Position numbers and translations under genes: made by a program
From: Comamonas testosteroni TK102
GTDB taxonomy: Bacteria; Pseudomonadota; Gammaproteobacteria; Burkholderiales; Burkholderiaceae_C
NCBI RefSeq assembly: GCF_000739375.1
Contig: NZ_CP006704.1
Span: 3,782,001 to 3,846,000, forward strand
Length of the DNA: 64,000 bases
Direction of reading: 5' to 3'
Shown: in pieces, positions 53,364 to 63,046 of the stretch
Numbering within the stretch: the stretch's first letter is position 1
Layout of the letters: each line of letters begins with the position of its first letter
Notes under the pieces: model-generated
Database searches by the model: none
The model's input: only the letters and a program-made list of their open reading frames with translations
What the model was told of the DNA's origin: nothing

Positions 53364-53472
53364 TTCACACAGGCCCGCAAATCGACGATTTGCGTTGGAG
53401 ACGGGGAGCGAAGCCGCAAGCAGTACGAGTAGTACGACAAGGCTTCGCTACGACGTCTCAAGGTCTGTGTGC
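53364..53472. repeat. Nested REP-like palindromes between fadA and the fadJ-type gene
   Basis: Three nested or adjacent symmetric units in about 110 bp: cgcaaatcg-a-cgatttgcg (53376-53394); gagacg...cgtctc (53398-53403/53454-53459) enclosing agcgaagcc / ggcttcgct and gtac-gagta-gtac; and an outer cacacag / ctgtgtg pair. The layout is that of a repetitive extragenic palindrome. Possible mRNA-stability role. Confidence 0.7.
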
Positions 53473-53479
53473 GCGGCGC

Positions 53480-55579
53480 TTAGCTGAACTGCTTGCCTTC
53501 GGCGGCCAGCTTGGCCAGCAGCGGAGCAGGCTGCCAGAACTTGGCATCGTCGTTGGGGTTCTGGGCAAAGCGACCCATGGCCTGAACCACATTGAACAGG
53601 CCGACTTCGCCCGCATAGTGCATGGGACCGCCGCGCCACAGCGGAAAGCCGTAGCCGGTCAGATACACCATGTCGATATCGCCGGACTTGCTGGCAATGC
53701 CGTCCTCCAGAATGTGCGCGCCTTCGTTGACCAGCGCAAAGACCAGGCGCTGCACGATTTCCTCGTCGGAGATCTTGCGCGGCGTCAGCCCCAGGCTCTT
53801 GCGATGCTCGTCGATCATCTTGGTCACCACCTCCGAAGGGATGGCGTCGCGCTTGCCGGGCACATAGTCATACCAGCCCGCACCGGTCTTCTGACCAAAG
53901 CGGCCCAGCTCGCACAGACGGTCCGCGCTGGCGCTGTACTTCATGTCGGGTTGCTCGACATGGCGACGCTTGCGGATGGCCCAGCCGATATCGTTGCCGG
54001 CCAGATCGCCCATGCGGAACGGGCCCATGGCAAAGCCGAACTTCTCGATGGCCTTGTCCACCTGCTGTGGCGATGCACCTTCGTCCAGCAGGAAGCCGGC
54101 CTGGCGCGAGTACTGCTCGATCATGCGATTGCCGATAAAGCCGTCGCAGACGCCGGAGACCACGGCCGTCTTCTTGATCTTCTTGGCCACCTTCATCACC
54201 GTGGCCAGCACATCCTTGGCCGTGGCCTTGCCACGCACCACTTCCAGCAGCTTCATCACATTGGCGGGACTGAAGAAATGCATGCCCACCACGTCCTGCG
54301 GACGCTTGGTGAAGGCTGCGATCTTGTCCACATCGAGCGTAGAGGTGTTGGATGCCAGAATTGCGCCGGGCTTGGCCACTTCATCAAGCTGCTTGAAGAC
54401 CTGCTCCTTCACGCCCAGTTCCTCGAACACGGCCTCGATGATGAGGTCGGCATTCTTCAGATCGCCATAGTTGAGCGTGGTGGACAGCAGGCCCATGCGC
54501 TGCTCGTACTTCTGCTCGGAGAGCTTACCCTTCTTGACCTGCGCTTCGTAGTTCTTGCGGATGGTCGCCACGCCACGGTCCAGGGCTTCCTGCTTGGTCT
54601 CCAGAATCGTGACGGGAATGCCCGCATTCAGGAAGTTCATGGAGATGCCGCCGCCCATGGTGCCGGCACCGATCACGCCCACAGTGCGGATTTCGCGAAC
54701 TGGCGTGTCTGCGGGCACGTCGGGGATCTTGGAGGCGGCACGCTCGGCCATGAACAGATGGCGCAGCGAACGCGACTCGGGCGTCATCATCAGCTGCATG
54801 AAGGCTTCGCGCTCAGCCACCATACCGTCATCGAACTTCTTGGTCGTGGCGTTCTTGACGGCTTCCAGGCAGCGCAGGGGCGCAGGGAAGTTCTTGGACA
54901 TGCCCTGCACCATGGTGGCGGCAAACTCGAAATAGGCCTCGCCCTGGGGATGCTTGCAGGACAGGTCGCGCACACGCGGCAGCGGGCGGACATCGGCGAC
55001 CTCCAGCGCCAAGGCCCTAGCCTCGGCCAGCAGCGTCTCGGCCGAGGCCGACATCTTGTTGAACAGCTTCTGGCCGGGCAGCGTGGCCAGCATTTCGCTC
55101 ATCACGGCCTCGCCGCTGACGATCATGTTGAGCGCGGCTTCCACACCCAAGACGCGCGGCAGGCGCTGGGTGCCGCCGGCGCCTGGCAGCAGGCCGAGCT
55201 TGACCTCGGGCAGCGCCACGGCCGTGCCGGGAGCCGCAATGCGGTAATGGCAGCCCAGCGCCAGTTCCAGCCCGCCCCCCATGCAGACGCTGTGGATCGC
55301 AGCAATCACAGGCTTGGTCGACAGGTCCAGTTGCTGGATGACCGAAATCAGATGCGGCTCACGGTAGGCATCTTCCTTGCCGAATTCGGTGATATCGGCT
55401 CCGCCCGAGAAGGCCTTGCCGGCCCCGGTGATCACAATGGCCTTGACGGCATTGTCCGCCAGAGCCTGGCGCAAACCTTCGACCACACCTCGTCTAGTGG
55501 CCAGACCCAGGCCGTTGACCGGCGGGTTGTTCAAGGTAATGACGGCGATGGCTCCGTCGACTTTGTATTCAGCAGTCAT
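53480..55579 (-). CDS. fadJ: Bifunctional enoyl-CoA hydratase / 3-hydroxyacyl-CoA dehydrogenase (FadJ/FadB type)
   Basis: A 699-residue multifunctional enzyme. The N-terminal crotonase domain (about 1-190) has [16 protein letters not shown] and [18 protein letters not shown]. The dehydrogenase NAD motif [12 protein letters not shown] is near 300-311, followed by [20 protein letters not shown] and [16 protein letters not shown], with the C-terminal repeat domain after 500 ([24 protein letters not shown]). It hydrates enoyl-CoA and oxidises the hydroxyacyl-CoA. It precedes thiolase. Confidence 0.93.
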   Translation of the reverse strand: MTAEYKVDGAIAVITLNNPPVNGLGLATRRGVVEGLRQALADNAVKAIVITGAGKAFSGGADITEFGKEDAYREPHLISVIQQLDLSTKPVIAAIHSVCMGGGLELALGCHYRIAAPGTAVALPEVKLGLLPGAGGTQRLPRVLGVEAALNMIVSGEAVMSEMLATLPGQKLFNKMSASAETLLAEARALALEVADVRPLPRVRDLSCKHPQGEAYFEFAATMVQGMSKNFPAPLRCLEAVKNATTKKFDDGMVAEREAFMQLMMTPESRSLRHLFMAERAASKIPDVPADTPVREIRTVGVIGAGTMGGGISMNFLNAGIPVTILETKQEALDRGVATIRKNYEAQVKKGKLSEQKYEQRMGLLSTTLNYGDLKNADLIIEAVFEELGVKEQVFKQLDEVAKPGAILASNTSTLDVDKIAAFTKRPQDVVGMHFFSPANVMKLLEVVRGKATAKDVLATVMKVAKKIKKTAVVSGVCDGFIGNRMIEQYSRQAGFLLDEGASPQQVDKAIEKFGFAMGPFRMGDLAGNDIGWAIRKRRHVEQPDMKYSASADRLCELGRFGQKTGAGWYDYVPGKRDAIPSEVVTKMIDEHRKSLGLTPRKISDEEIVQRLVFALVNEGAHILEDGIASKSGDIDMVYLTGYGFPLWRGGPMHYAGEVGLFNVVQAMGRFAQNPNDDAKFWQPAPLLAKLAAEGKQFS

Positions 55580-55828
55580 GCTGTTGTCCCCTGTTCAATA
55601 AATAGAAAAGAACGGTCGTGCGTTTTTTATTTTCCGAGTTTTGCTGCGTTGCGCAACTGATGCTTGTCCTCAATGAGACATCCCTGGGAAACAACCACTG
55701 ACGCCATCCCCGTCAGAGATGCCATGCAAGCCGCGGCGCGGCGAGGCCGCCCGGGCGATGGCATCCTCCCCCTCCCGCAAGGCGAGGCAGGGGAAAGGCG
55801 CGAGAGGCGCCCCAGGGCGAGATTCACC

Positions 55829-56524
55829 TCAAACTTCCAGCCACTCCTTGCGAACCTTTTCGTTCGCCCTGAGGGTCTCGGGAGTGCCGTCGAACACGAT
55901 ATGTCCATGGCCCATGACCAGGGCCCGATCCGAGATATTCATGGCAATGGTCAGCTTTTGCTCGATCAGCAGCACGGACACGCCGCGATCCTTGATCTTC
56001 TTGAGGTATTCGCCCACCAGCTCCACGATCTTGGGTGCCAGCCCTTCCGTGGGTTCGTCGATGATGATGAGATCCGGGTCGCCCATCAACGTGCGGCAGA
56101 GCGTGAGCATCTGCTGCTCTCCGCCCGACATCACGCCGGCCTCGGTGTGCTGGCGCTCCTTGAGGCGAGGAAACATGGCATACATATCGTCAAAACCCCA
56201 GCGGCTGCTTTTGCCCTTGCCTTTCTGGCCCAGCATCAGGTTCTGATGCACGGTCAGATTGGGGAACACATCGCGGCTCTCCGGCACATAGCCGATACCC
56301 AGATGGGCCACCTCATAGGCTTTTTTGCCGTTCAGGTTCTTGCCTTTCCAGTCCAGCGCCCCCTCCCAGTGCACCAGGCCCATGATGGCCTTGGCCGTGG
56401 TGGAGCGGCCCGAACCGTTGCGCCCCAGCAAGGCCACGATTTCGCCCGCATGGACCTCGAAGTCCACGCCATGCAGCACATGGCTTTTGCCGTAGTAGGC
56501 ATGCAAATCGTTGATCTTCAGCAT
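55829..56524 (-). CDS. livF: LivF-type branched-chain amino acid ABC ATPase with Arg in Walker A
   Basis: A 231-residue ABC ATPase of the LivF group (short spacer, GYVPESRDVFPNLTVHQNLM). The signature SGGEQQMLTLCRTLM, Walker B LIIIDEPTEGLAP and LIEQK are intact. Walker A reads LLGRNGSGRSTT (33-43): the usual catalytic lysine is Arg40 (codon cgc on the coding strand). I recall the same Arg in some burkholderial LivF proteins, so it may be a subfamily trait. An upstream in-frame start overlapping livG was rejected. One base separates it from livG. Confidence 0.9.
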   Translation of the reverse strand: MLKINDLHAYYGKSHVLHGVDFEVHAGEIVALLGRNGSGRSTTAKAIMGLVHWEGALDWKGKNLNGKKAYEVAHLGIGYVPESRDVFPNLTVHQNLMLGQKGKGKSSRWGFDDMYAMFPRLKERQHTEAGVMSGGEQQMLTLCRTLMGDPDLIIIDEPTEGLAPKIVELVGEYLKKIKDRGVSVLLIEQKLTIAMNISDRALVMGHGHIVFDGTPETLRANEKVRKEWLEV

Positions 56525-56525
56525 C

Positions 56526-57344
56526 TCAATGCGCTCCTGCCTGTTGGTCTGCGACGGAAGATCCCAGATATGCTTCCTGCACTCTGGCGTTGGCACGCAC
56601 GGCTTCGGGCGTGTCATAGGCGATGACCTCGCCATAGACCACCACGGCAATCTTGTCCGCGAGCCCGAAGACCACGCCCATGTCGTGCTCCACGGTCAGC
56701 AGCGTCTTGCCTTCGGTGACCTTCTTGATCAGCTGGATGAAATGCGCGGTTTCGCTGTTGCTCATGCCGGCCGTGGGCTCGTCCAGCAGGATGACGCTGG
56801 CACCGCCGCCGATGGTGATGCCGATCTCCAGCGCACGCTGCTCGGCATAGGTCAGGTTCACCGCCAGCGTGTCGCGCTTGCGGTGCAGGCCGATCATCTC
56901 CATCAGCTCGTTGGCGCGCTCGTTGGCGTCATGCAGATTGGAGAGAAAGCGCCAGAAGCTGTAGCGATAGCCCAGGCTCCAGAGCACGCTGCAGCGCAGG
57001 TTTTCAAACACCGAGAGCTTGGGAAAGATGTTCGTGATCTGAAAGCTGCGCGACAAGCCCATGCGATTGATTTCGAAGGGCTTCTTGCCGTTGATGCGCT
57101 GGCCGTGCAGCAGCACCTCGCCGCTGCTGGGCTCGAAGCGACCGCTGATCAGATTGAACAGCGTGCTCTTGCCGGCACCGTTGGGGCCGATGATGGCGAT
57201 ACGTTCGCCGGCATTGACCGCCAGGTTGGCGCCGCGAATGATTTCGGTCTTGCCGAAGCTCTTGCGCAGATCACGCAGCTCCAGCGCATGAGAGGACTGC
57301 TGCACCACTTGCGCAGCCGGTTGATGGATGGCGATGCTGGACAT
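56526..57344 (-). CDS. livG: LivG-type branched-chain amino acid ABC ATPase
   Basis: A 272-residue ATPase. Walker A GPNGAGKST is at 53-61, the LivG-type Q-loop region is GLSRSFQITNIFPKLSVFEN, the signature LTYAEQRALEIG (degenerate but usual for LivG), Walker B VILLDEPTAGMSN, and TVEHDMGVVF. With LivF it drives the LivHM permease. All motifs are intact, unlike LivF. Confidence 0.92.
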   Translation of the reverse strand: MSSIAIHQPAAQVVQQSSHALELRDLRKSFGKTEIIRGANLAVNAGERIAIIGPNGAGKSTLFNLISGRFEPSSGEVLLHGQRINGKKPFEINRMGLSRSFQITNIFPKLSVFENLRCSVLWSLGYRYSFWRFLSNLHDANERANELMEMIGLHRKRDTLAVNLTYAEQRALEIGITIGGGASVILLDEPTAGMSNSETAHFIQLIKKVTEGKTLLTVEHDMGVVFGLADKIAVVVYGEVIAYDTPEAVRANARVQEAYLGSSVADQQAGAH

Positions 57345-57347
57345 GGT

Positions 57348-58688
57348 TCAGCCCTCCCCTTTCTTGATGCTTTCTTCGATCGCTTCCTGTATGCGTCCCC
57401 AGCGGCGGGCCGTCAGGCGGCGCACGCCCTCCAGCAGGCCCAGGCCCACCACGAACACCACAATCGCCACGGTCCACGTGGAGGCTGCGCTGGTGTCCAG
57501 CTCGGCGCCCATGAAGGGCACCTTGGGGCCCAGCGCCGCGTTGAGCTGCATGTGATAGATCATCTCGATCAGCGACGCGGCACCTACCACCGTCACGATT
57601 CCGGCCGCCAGAATGCCCAGATAGGGCATCAGCAGGCGCTTGAAATGACCGAACTTGGCCACGCGCAGATTCATCATGATCAGGCTGGCCACACCGCCGG
57701 GCGCATACATGACCATGAGCAGGAACACCAGGCCCAGGTACAGCAGCCAGGCCTTGGTCAGCTCGGACAGCAACACCGAAGCCAGCACCAGCAGCACCGC
57801 ACCGATGATGGGACCGAAGAAGAAGGTGGCGCCGCCCAGGAAGGTGAACAGCAGATAGCCGCCCGAGCGCACCACGCTGACACTGTCCATTGCCGTGATG
57901 ATCTCGAAATTGATGGCCGTCAGCCCGCCACCGATACCCGCAAAAAAGCCTGCAATGATGAAGGCGAAGTAGCGCACGCGCTGGGTGTTGTAGCCCACGA
58001 ACTCGACACGCTCGGGGTTGTCGCGCACGGCATTCAGCATGCGCCCCAGCGGCGTGCCGGTGAAGGCGAACATGGCTGCCGTGCAGACGAAGCAGTACAC
58101 GGCAATCAGGTAATACACCTGCAGACCCGAGCCGAAGTCCAGCCCGAAGAACTTGCTGTAGACACGGTCCGTGGTGATGCCGCCCTCGCCGCCGAAGAAC
58201 TCGGGGAACATCAGCGCCATGGAGGCCACCAGCTCTCCCAGCCCCATGGTGATCATGGCAAAGGTGGTGCCCGATTTCTTGGTCGTCACATAGCCGAAGA
58301 GCGCCGCAAAGAACATGCCCGCCAGGCCGCCCACGATGGGAATCAGCACCAGCGGAATGGCCATCTCGCCTGCGGCGGCCTTGTTCATGGCATGGATGGC
58401 CAGGAACGAGCCCAGGCCGGTATAGACCGCATGTCCGAAGCTCAGCATGCCGCCCTGTCCCAGCAGGATGTTGTAGGACAGGCAGATGATGATCAGATAG
58501 CCGATCTGGCTCAGCATGGTCAGCGCCAGCGAGCTGGTGAAGATCAGCGGTGCCACGATCAGCGCCAGCGCGAACAAACCCCAGACCAGAATGCGCCCTA
58601 TGTTCAGGGGCTTGAAGCGGTAATGTGCCTGCGCCCGAGCTTTGTCTGCAGCAGAAGAATTCATGGGTGTTTTTGCAATCGAAGACAT
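57348..58688 (-). CDS. livM: LivM-type ABC permease
   Basis: A 446-residue permease with about ten hydrophobic segments. The LivM core is present: YNILLGQGGMLSFGHAVYTG near 95-114 and GRMLNAVRDNPERVEFVGYN (the EAA-like coupling region). It is longer than E. coli LivM because of N- and C-terminal extensions (C-terminal RRLTARRWGRIQEAIEESIK). Three bases separate it from its neighbours on both sides. Confidence 0.92.
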   Translation of the reverse strand: MSSIAKTPMNSSAADKARAQAHYRFKPLNIGRILVWGLFALALIVAPLIFTSSLALTMLSQIGYLIIICLSYNILLGQGGMLSFGHAVYTGLGSFLAIHAMNKAAAGEMAIPLVLIPIVGGLAGMFFAALFGYVTTKKSGTTFAMITMGLGELVASMALMFPEFFGGEGGITTDRVYSKFFGLDFGSGLQVYYLIAVYCFVCTAAMFAFTGTPLGRMLNAVRDNPERVEFVGYNTQRVRYFAFIIAGFFAGIGGGLTAINFEIITAMDSVSVVRSGGYLLFTFLGGATFFFGPIIGAVLLVLASVLLSELTKAWLLYLGLVFLLMVMYAPGGVASLIMMNLRVAKFGHFKRLLMPYLGILAAGIVTVVGAASLIEMIYHMQLNAALGPKVPFMGAELDTSAASTWTVAIVVFVVGLGLLEGVRRLTARRWGRIQEAIEESIKKGEG

Positions 58689-58691
58689 GGC

Positions 58692-59645
58692 TCAATCTCC
58701 TCTGGTACCCAGCAGGCCCTTGGGCCGGAAGATCAGAATCAGCACCAGAAACAGGTAAGGCAGAATCGGCGCGACCTGCGACAGCGTCAGCCGCAGCACG
58801 GGCCAGCCGAAGGTGGATTCATTGACCTGATGCCCCATGGAACTGAACAGGCCGGCCAGCGACCAGTCCAGCGCCACGGCAAAGGTCTGTACCACGCCGA
58901 TCAGCAGCGAAGCCACGAAAGCCCCGGCCAGCGAGCCCATGCCGCCGACCACCACCACCACGAAAATGATGGAGCCCACGGAGGCCGCCATGGCGGGCTC
59001 GGTCACATAGGTGTTGCCACCGATCACACCGGCCAGACCTGCCAGCGCGCAGCCGCCGCCAAACACCAGCATGAAGACGCGCGGCACGTTGTGGCCCAGC
59101 GCCTCCACCATTTCGGGGTTCTTGAGCGCGGCCTGGATCACCAGGCCGATGCGTGTGCGCGTCAGCAACAGCCAGACGGCCACCAGCATCAGCAGCGCCA
59201 CCAGCATCACAAAGGAGCGCGACTTGGGGAACTGCGTGCCGTACAAGGTAAACAGCGGCCCCTGCAGAGCCGCAGGCAGCGCATAGGGCACAGTGCCGCG
59301 CCCCCAGACGAGCTGCACCACTTCCAGAATCAGATAGGACAGGCCAAAGGTCACCAGCAGCTCGGGCACATGGCCGTACTTGTGCACGCGGCGCAGGCTG
59401 TAGCGCTCGAACAGCGCCCCCAGCACGCCCACCAGCACCGGGCTGAAAAAGAGCGCGGGCCAGAACCCGATGATGCCGCTGAGCGTGTATGCGAAATACG
59501 CGCCCAGCATATAGAAGCTGGTGTGGGCGAAATTCAGCACGCCCATCATGCTGAAGATCAGCGTCAGGCCCGAGCTGAGCATGAAGAGCAGCAGCCCGTA
59601 GCTCACACCGTTGAGCATGGATATGGTGAAAAATTCAGGCGTCAT
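58692..59645 (-). CDS. livH: LivH-type ABC permease
   Basis: A 317-residue permease with eight or more transmembrane helices. NGVSYGLLLFMLSSGLTLIF (12-31), MGVLNFAHTSFYMLGAYFAY and the coupling segment ALKNPEMVEALGHNVPRVFM are typical of LivH. It is the first membrane gene after the binding-protein gene (113-bp gap). Confidence 0.92.
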   Translation of the reverse strand: MTPEFFTISMLNGVSYGLLLFMLSSGLTLIFSMMGVLNFAHTSFYMLGAYFAYTLSGIIGFWPALFFSPVLVGVLGALFERYSLRRVHKYGHVPELLVTFGLSYLILEVVQLVWGRGTVPYALPAALQGPLFTLYGTQFPKSRSFVMLVALLMLVAVWLLLTRTRIGLVIQAALKNPEMVEALGHNVPRVFMLVFGGGCALAGLAGVIGGNTYVTEPAMAASVGSIIFVVVVVGGMGSLAGAFVASLLIGVVQTFAVALDWSLAGLFSSMGHQVNESTFGWPVLRLTLSQVAPILPYLFLVLILIFRPKGLLGTRGD

Positions 59646-59758
59646 CGACTTGCCTTGTTCTCATGAGCGAAAAGACCGCTGCAGCACTGCACCTGTTATG
59701 CGTTCTGGTCGGTGCGGATGCTGCAGCACGAGGGAGGGTGAGAATATTCGGGCCCGGC

Positions 59759-60994
59759 TCAGGACGGACGCTTCATCTGGCAGCTGGTGGGCGTGCTCGC
59801 CACATAGGGCTCGTAGTACTTCACGGGCGCGAAGGTGTAGCCGGTGTTTTCGGCGTCATAGGGGAACTTGCCACCCGCCTTCTGCCACTTCGAGATGTAC
59901 AGGCCCTGCTGCAACTGGTGGTCGCTCTTGCGCATTTCGACTTCGCCATTGAAGCTTTTGATCTTCATGCCCTCGAGAGCCGCCGCCACCTTGACCGGGT
60001 CGGTGGAGCCCGTCTTGACAAAGGCCGCATCCAGCAAGGCGAACACATGGTAGATCGAGCTTTGCGTCAGGTCGTCGTTGAACTTCTTCTTGAAGCTCTC
60101 CATGCTGGCCTGAATCGGCGCTCCCATGTTGTAGTGCCCGTAAGTCACGGTATAGACCTTGCCGTCGGAGGCCGCACCCATGGCGGTGGGAGCGCCGGCT
60201 CCAAACGCGTAATAGGTATAGAACTTGACGTTGTTCAGGCCGGCGTCATTGGCGGCCTTGAGCAGCAGCGACAGATCGGCCCCCCAGTTGCCGGTGATCA
60301 CCGTATCGGCACCCGACTGCTTGATCTTGGCCACATAGGGCGCGAAGTCGCGTACCTGGGCCAGCGGAGAAAAGTCATCGCCCACGATCTGCACATCGGG
60401 ACGCTTTCTCTTGAGCAGGTCCTTGGCGTACTTGGACACCTGCTGACCGTGCCCGTAGTTCTGGTTGATCAGATAGACCTTCTTGACCTCGGCATCGTCC
60501 TTCATGTAAGTGGTCAGCGCCTCCATCTTCATGGAGGTATCGGCATCGAGACGGAAATGCCAGTAGCTGCATTTGCTGTTGGTCAGGTCCGGGTCCACGG
60601 CCGCGTAGTTGAGATAGAGCAGCTCCTTGCCCTTATTGCGGCTGTTGTGCTTTTCCAGCGCATCCATGATGGCCAGCGCCGGGCCCGAGCCATTGCCCTG
60701 CGTCACATAGCGCACGCCCTGATCCATGGCCGAGCGCAGCGCGGCCGTGGTTTCCTGCGGGCTGAGCTTGTTGTCCAGCGCCACGATCTCGAACTTCACG
60801 CCCGAGGCATTTTTCTTGTTGAACTCCTCCGCCAGCAGCTGAAAGGTCTTGAGCTGATTCGTTCCCACAGCGGCCATCAGACCTGACAAGGGATCAATCC
60901 AGGCGATCTTGACGGTTTCGCCCTTCTGAGCCCAGGCTCCACCTGCACTCACGGCCATGGCCGAGACGGCCACTGCTCGCATAACCCATTTCAT
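59759..60994 (-). CDS. Liv-type periplasmic substrate-binding protein 1
   Basis: A 411-residue periplasmic binding protein (peripla_BP_6, LivJ-like). A signal peptide ends around residue 22 (SAGGAWAQ), and the mature part begins KGETVKIAWIDPLSGLMAAV. It contains QGVRYVTQGNGSGPALAIMD and YLINQNYGHGQQVSKYAKDL. It is very similar to the protein at 61225, so a tandem duplication is likely. The Liv transport genes follow directly. Substrate may be an organic or aromatic acid rather than an amino acid, given the beta-oxidation neighbours (inference). Confidence 0.9.
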   Translation of the reverse strand: MKWVMRAVAVSAMAVSAGGAWAQKGETVKIAWIDPLSGLMAAVGTNQLKTFQLLAEEFNKKNASGVKFEIVALDNKLSPQETTAALRSAMDQGVRYVTQGNGSGPALAIMDALEKHNSRNKGKELLYLNYAAVDPDLTNSKCSYWHFRLDADTSMKMEALTTYMKDDAEVKKVYLINQNYGHGQQVSKYAKDLLKRKRPDVQIVGDDFSPLAQVRDFAPYVAKIKQSGADTVITGNWGADLSLLLKAANDAGLNNVKFYTYYAFGAGAPTAMGAASDGKVYTVTYGHYNMGAPIQASMESFKKKFNDDLTQSSIYHVFALLDAAFVKTGSTDPVKVAAALEGMKIKSFNGEVEMRKSDHQLQQGLYISKWQKAGGKFPYDAENTGYTFAPVKYYEPYVASTPTSCQMKRPS

Positions 60995-61036
60995 ACTTGT
61001 CTCCTTTCACCATTTTTGCTAGCGACTGACGCCAAT

Positions 61037-61050
61037 CTACCGGTCGGTAG
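61037..61050. promoter_or_regulatory. Palindrome before binding-protein gene 1
   Basis: ctaccg-gt-cggtag, 43 bp before the start codon at 60994. The position and symmetry fit an operator of a TetR- or GntR-like regulator, which is not encoded nearby. Confidence 0.4.
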
Positions 61051-61174
61051 ACTTTTTCCCGCTGGGGAAAGCCTTAGGAACTATCACGCATGCGACTTGC
61101 CGGGCCGATTCGCAGTAGTTGGCGACACTTGCGCGACAGCTGCTCGCACTTGCAGACGAATGAAACCCGCGATC

Positions 61175-61199
61175 AAAAAAGGGCGCCACCAGGGCGCCC
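61175..61199 (-). terminator. Terminator of binding-protein gene 2
   Basis: Stem gggcgcc (61181-61187) / ggcgccc (61193-61199) with aaaaaa at 61175-61180, a T-tract on the minus strand, 25 bp beyond the stop. It should separate the upstream binding-protein gene from the rest of the Liv genes. Confidence 0.85.
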
Positions 61200-61224
61200 C
61201 GAAATCCGCTTCTCTCGCATCGCC

Positions 61225-62460
61225 TCAGGAGGGACGCTTCATCTGGCAGCTGGTGGGAGTGCTGGCCACATAGGGTTCGAAGTACTTCACGGGTGCAAAG
61301 GTATAGCCCGTGTTCTCGGAGTCCATGGGGTATTTGCCGCCGGCCTTTTCCCAGCGCGCGATGTACAGACCCTGCTGCAGCTGGTGATCGCTCTTGCGCA
61401 TCTCGACCTCGCCGTTGTAGTTCTGGAACTTCATGCCCTCCATGGTCGCCGCGACCTTGACGGGATCGGTGGTCTTGGCCTTGGCAAAAGCCTGATCGAG
61501 CATGTTCAGCCCCGTGTACACGGTGCCGGTGTACATATCCTCGTTGACCTTGGCCTTGAAGCCCTTGACGATCTTGTCCATGGCGCCGGGCATGTTCAAG
61601 TGGCCGTAGCCCACCATATAGACCTTGCCTGCCGCCGCCGCACCCATGGCCGTGGGAGCTCCCGTGGCAATGGCGTAATAGGTGTAGAACTTGACGTTGT
61701 TCAGGCCCGCATCGTTGGCAGCCTTGATCAGCAGTGCCAGGTCCGAGCCCCAGTTGCCCGTGATCACCGTGTCTGCGCCCGACTGCTTGATCTTGGCCAC
61801 ATAGGGCGCGAAGTCGCGCACCTGGGCCAGCGGCGAGAAGTCGTCACCCACGACTTCCACATCGGGGCGCTTGCGCTTGAGCATCTCCTTGGCGTACTTG
61901 GACACCTGCTGGCCATGCGAGTAGTTCTGGTTGATCAGATAGACCTTCTTGATCTCTGGCACGTCCTTCATATACGTGGTCAAGGCCTCCATCTTCATGG
62001 AGGTATCGGCATCGAGACGGAAATGCCAGTAGCTGCACTTGCTGTTGGTCAGATCGGGGTCCACGGCCGCATAGTTGAGGAACACGACCTCCTTGCCCTT
62101 GTTGCGCGCATTGTGCTTTTCCAGCGCATCCATGATGGCCAGCGCCGGTCCCGAGCCGTTGCCCTGGAACACATAGCGCACGCCCTGGTCCATGGCCGAA
62201 CGCAGCGCGGCCGTGGTCTCCTGCGGGCTGAGCTTGTTGTCGATGCCGATGATCTCGAACTTCACCCCCGAAGCATTGCCCTTGTTGAGTTCCTCTGCCA
62301 CGTACTGCAGGCTTTTGAGCTGGTTGGAACCCAGCGCTGCCATCAGGCCCGAGAGCGGGTCAATCCAGGCGACCTTGACGGTCTCTCCCTTCTGGGCCAT
62401 CGCGCTCCCCGCGCACGCCAGGATCACCGATGCTGTCAAAGCCTTGATTGCAAACTTCAT
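61225..62460 (-). CDS. Liv-type periplasmic substrate-binding protein 2
   Basis: A 411-residue paralogue of the protein at 59759, with the same length and near-identical blocks (KGETVKVAWIDPLSGLMAAL; SYWHFRLDADTSMKMEALTT). Signal peptide MKFAIKALTASVILACAGSAMA. It differs most in the ligand-pocket region around FYTYYAIATGAPTAMG, so the ligand may differ. An earlier in-frame start was rejected since GGAGACGC lies before the ATG at 62460. It has its own terminator. Confidence 0.9.
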   Translation of the reverse strand: MKFAIKALTASVILACAGSAMAQKGETVKVAWIDPLSGLMAALGSNQLKSLQYVAEELNKGNASGVKFEIIGIDNKLSPQETTAALRSAMDQGVRYVFQGNGSGPALAIMDALEKHNARNKGKEVVFLNYAAVDPDLTNSKCSYWHFRLDADTSMKMEALTTYMKDVPEIKKVYLINQNYSHGQQVSKYAKEMLKRKRPDVEVVGDDFSPLAQVRDFAPYVAKIKQSGADTVITGNWGSDLALLIKAANDAGLNNVKFYTYYAIATGAPTAMGAAAAGKVYMVGYGHLNMPGAMDKIVKGFKAKVNEDMYTGTVYTGLNMLDQAFAKAKTTDPVKVAATMEGMKFQNYNGEVEMRKSDHQLQQGLYIARWEKAGGKYPMDSENTGYTFAPVKYFEPYVASTPTSCQMKRPS

Positions 62461-62990
62461 AGAGCGTCTCCGTTGGTGTTTATGAGCGACACCCAGACTA
62501 AAGGGCAAGCCAGCGCCTGCGGCCTGGGGGTTGCCCTAGCGCATATCACATTGGCGACTGCAGGGTTTACCTTAGGCCACAACTTCAAAAACCATAGCTG
62601 CATTCTCCTACCCATTAAGGGCCAGAGGCACTTGAGACTTCAACAGTCTGGAGCGGCAACTGGCTTCCGTCAGCCGCTGGCCGCCCAAGCTGCTCAACAC
62701 CTGGGCTTGGGCAATCTCCTCTCCTCCAGATGCGGTCGCATCTGCAGCGTCAACGGGCCGAAGCTCAACCTGCCGGCCTTGACCCTGGCCTGCTGCTCCA
62801 CCCCACCGGGTAGAGCTTTTCAAAGCGTGCTTCCTCCATCGGCGCCAAAGCAGATAGTGGAACAGGCCACGCGCTCCCTCAAGCCCATGGGGACGAGCAA
62901 ACACCGGTTGCTGACGCACCCACCATTGCATGGCCAACGGCGGCAGTTTGTCGCCCAGATCGATCCAAATGGCCCAGCCGCCCAGACAAA
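62461..62990. other. Intergenic region between the Liv genes and the acyl-CoA synthetase gene
   Basis: About 530 bp. It holds the promoter of the binding-protein gene. A minus-strand frame of 109 codons (62608-62937) has no ribosome-binding site, homology pattern or coding bias I can support, so I do not call it. Confidence 0.4.
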
Positions 62991-63018
62991 AAAGCCATCA
63001 TCTCGCGATGATGGCTTT
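62985..63018 (-). terminator. Terminator of the acyl-CoA synthetase gene
   Basis: Perfect 12-bp stem aaagccatcatc (62991-63002) / gatgatggcttt (63007-63018), loop tcgc, with further A residues on the left that read as a T-tract on the minus strand. It lies 29 bp past the stop. Confidence 0.88.
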
Positions 63019-63046
63019 GGTCGGGCCGCGTCAGGCCTAAGGCGGT

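Noticed and set aside
56511..59666. 1051-codon plus-strand open frame opposite the liv genes
   Set aside because: His/Gln-rich antisense translation of livFGMH; no ribosome-binding site or domain.
62608..62937. 109-codon minus-strand ORF
   Set aside because: No ribosome-binding site, composition or neighbourhood support.
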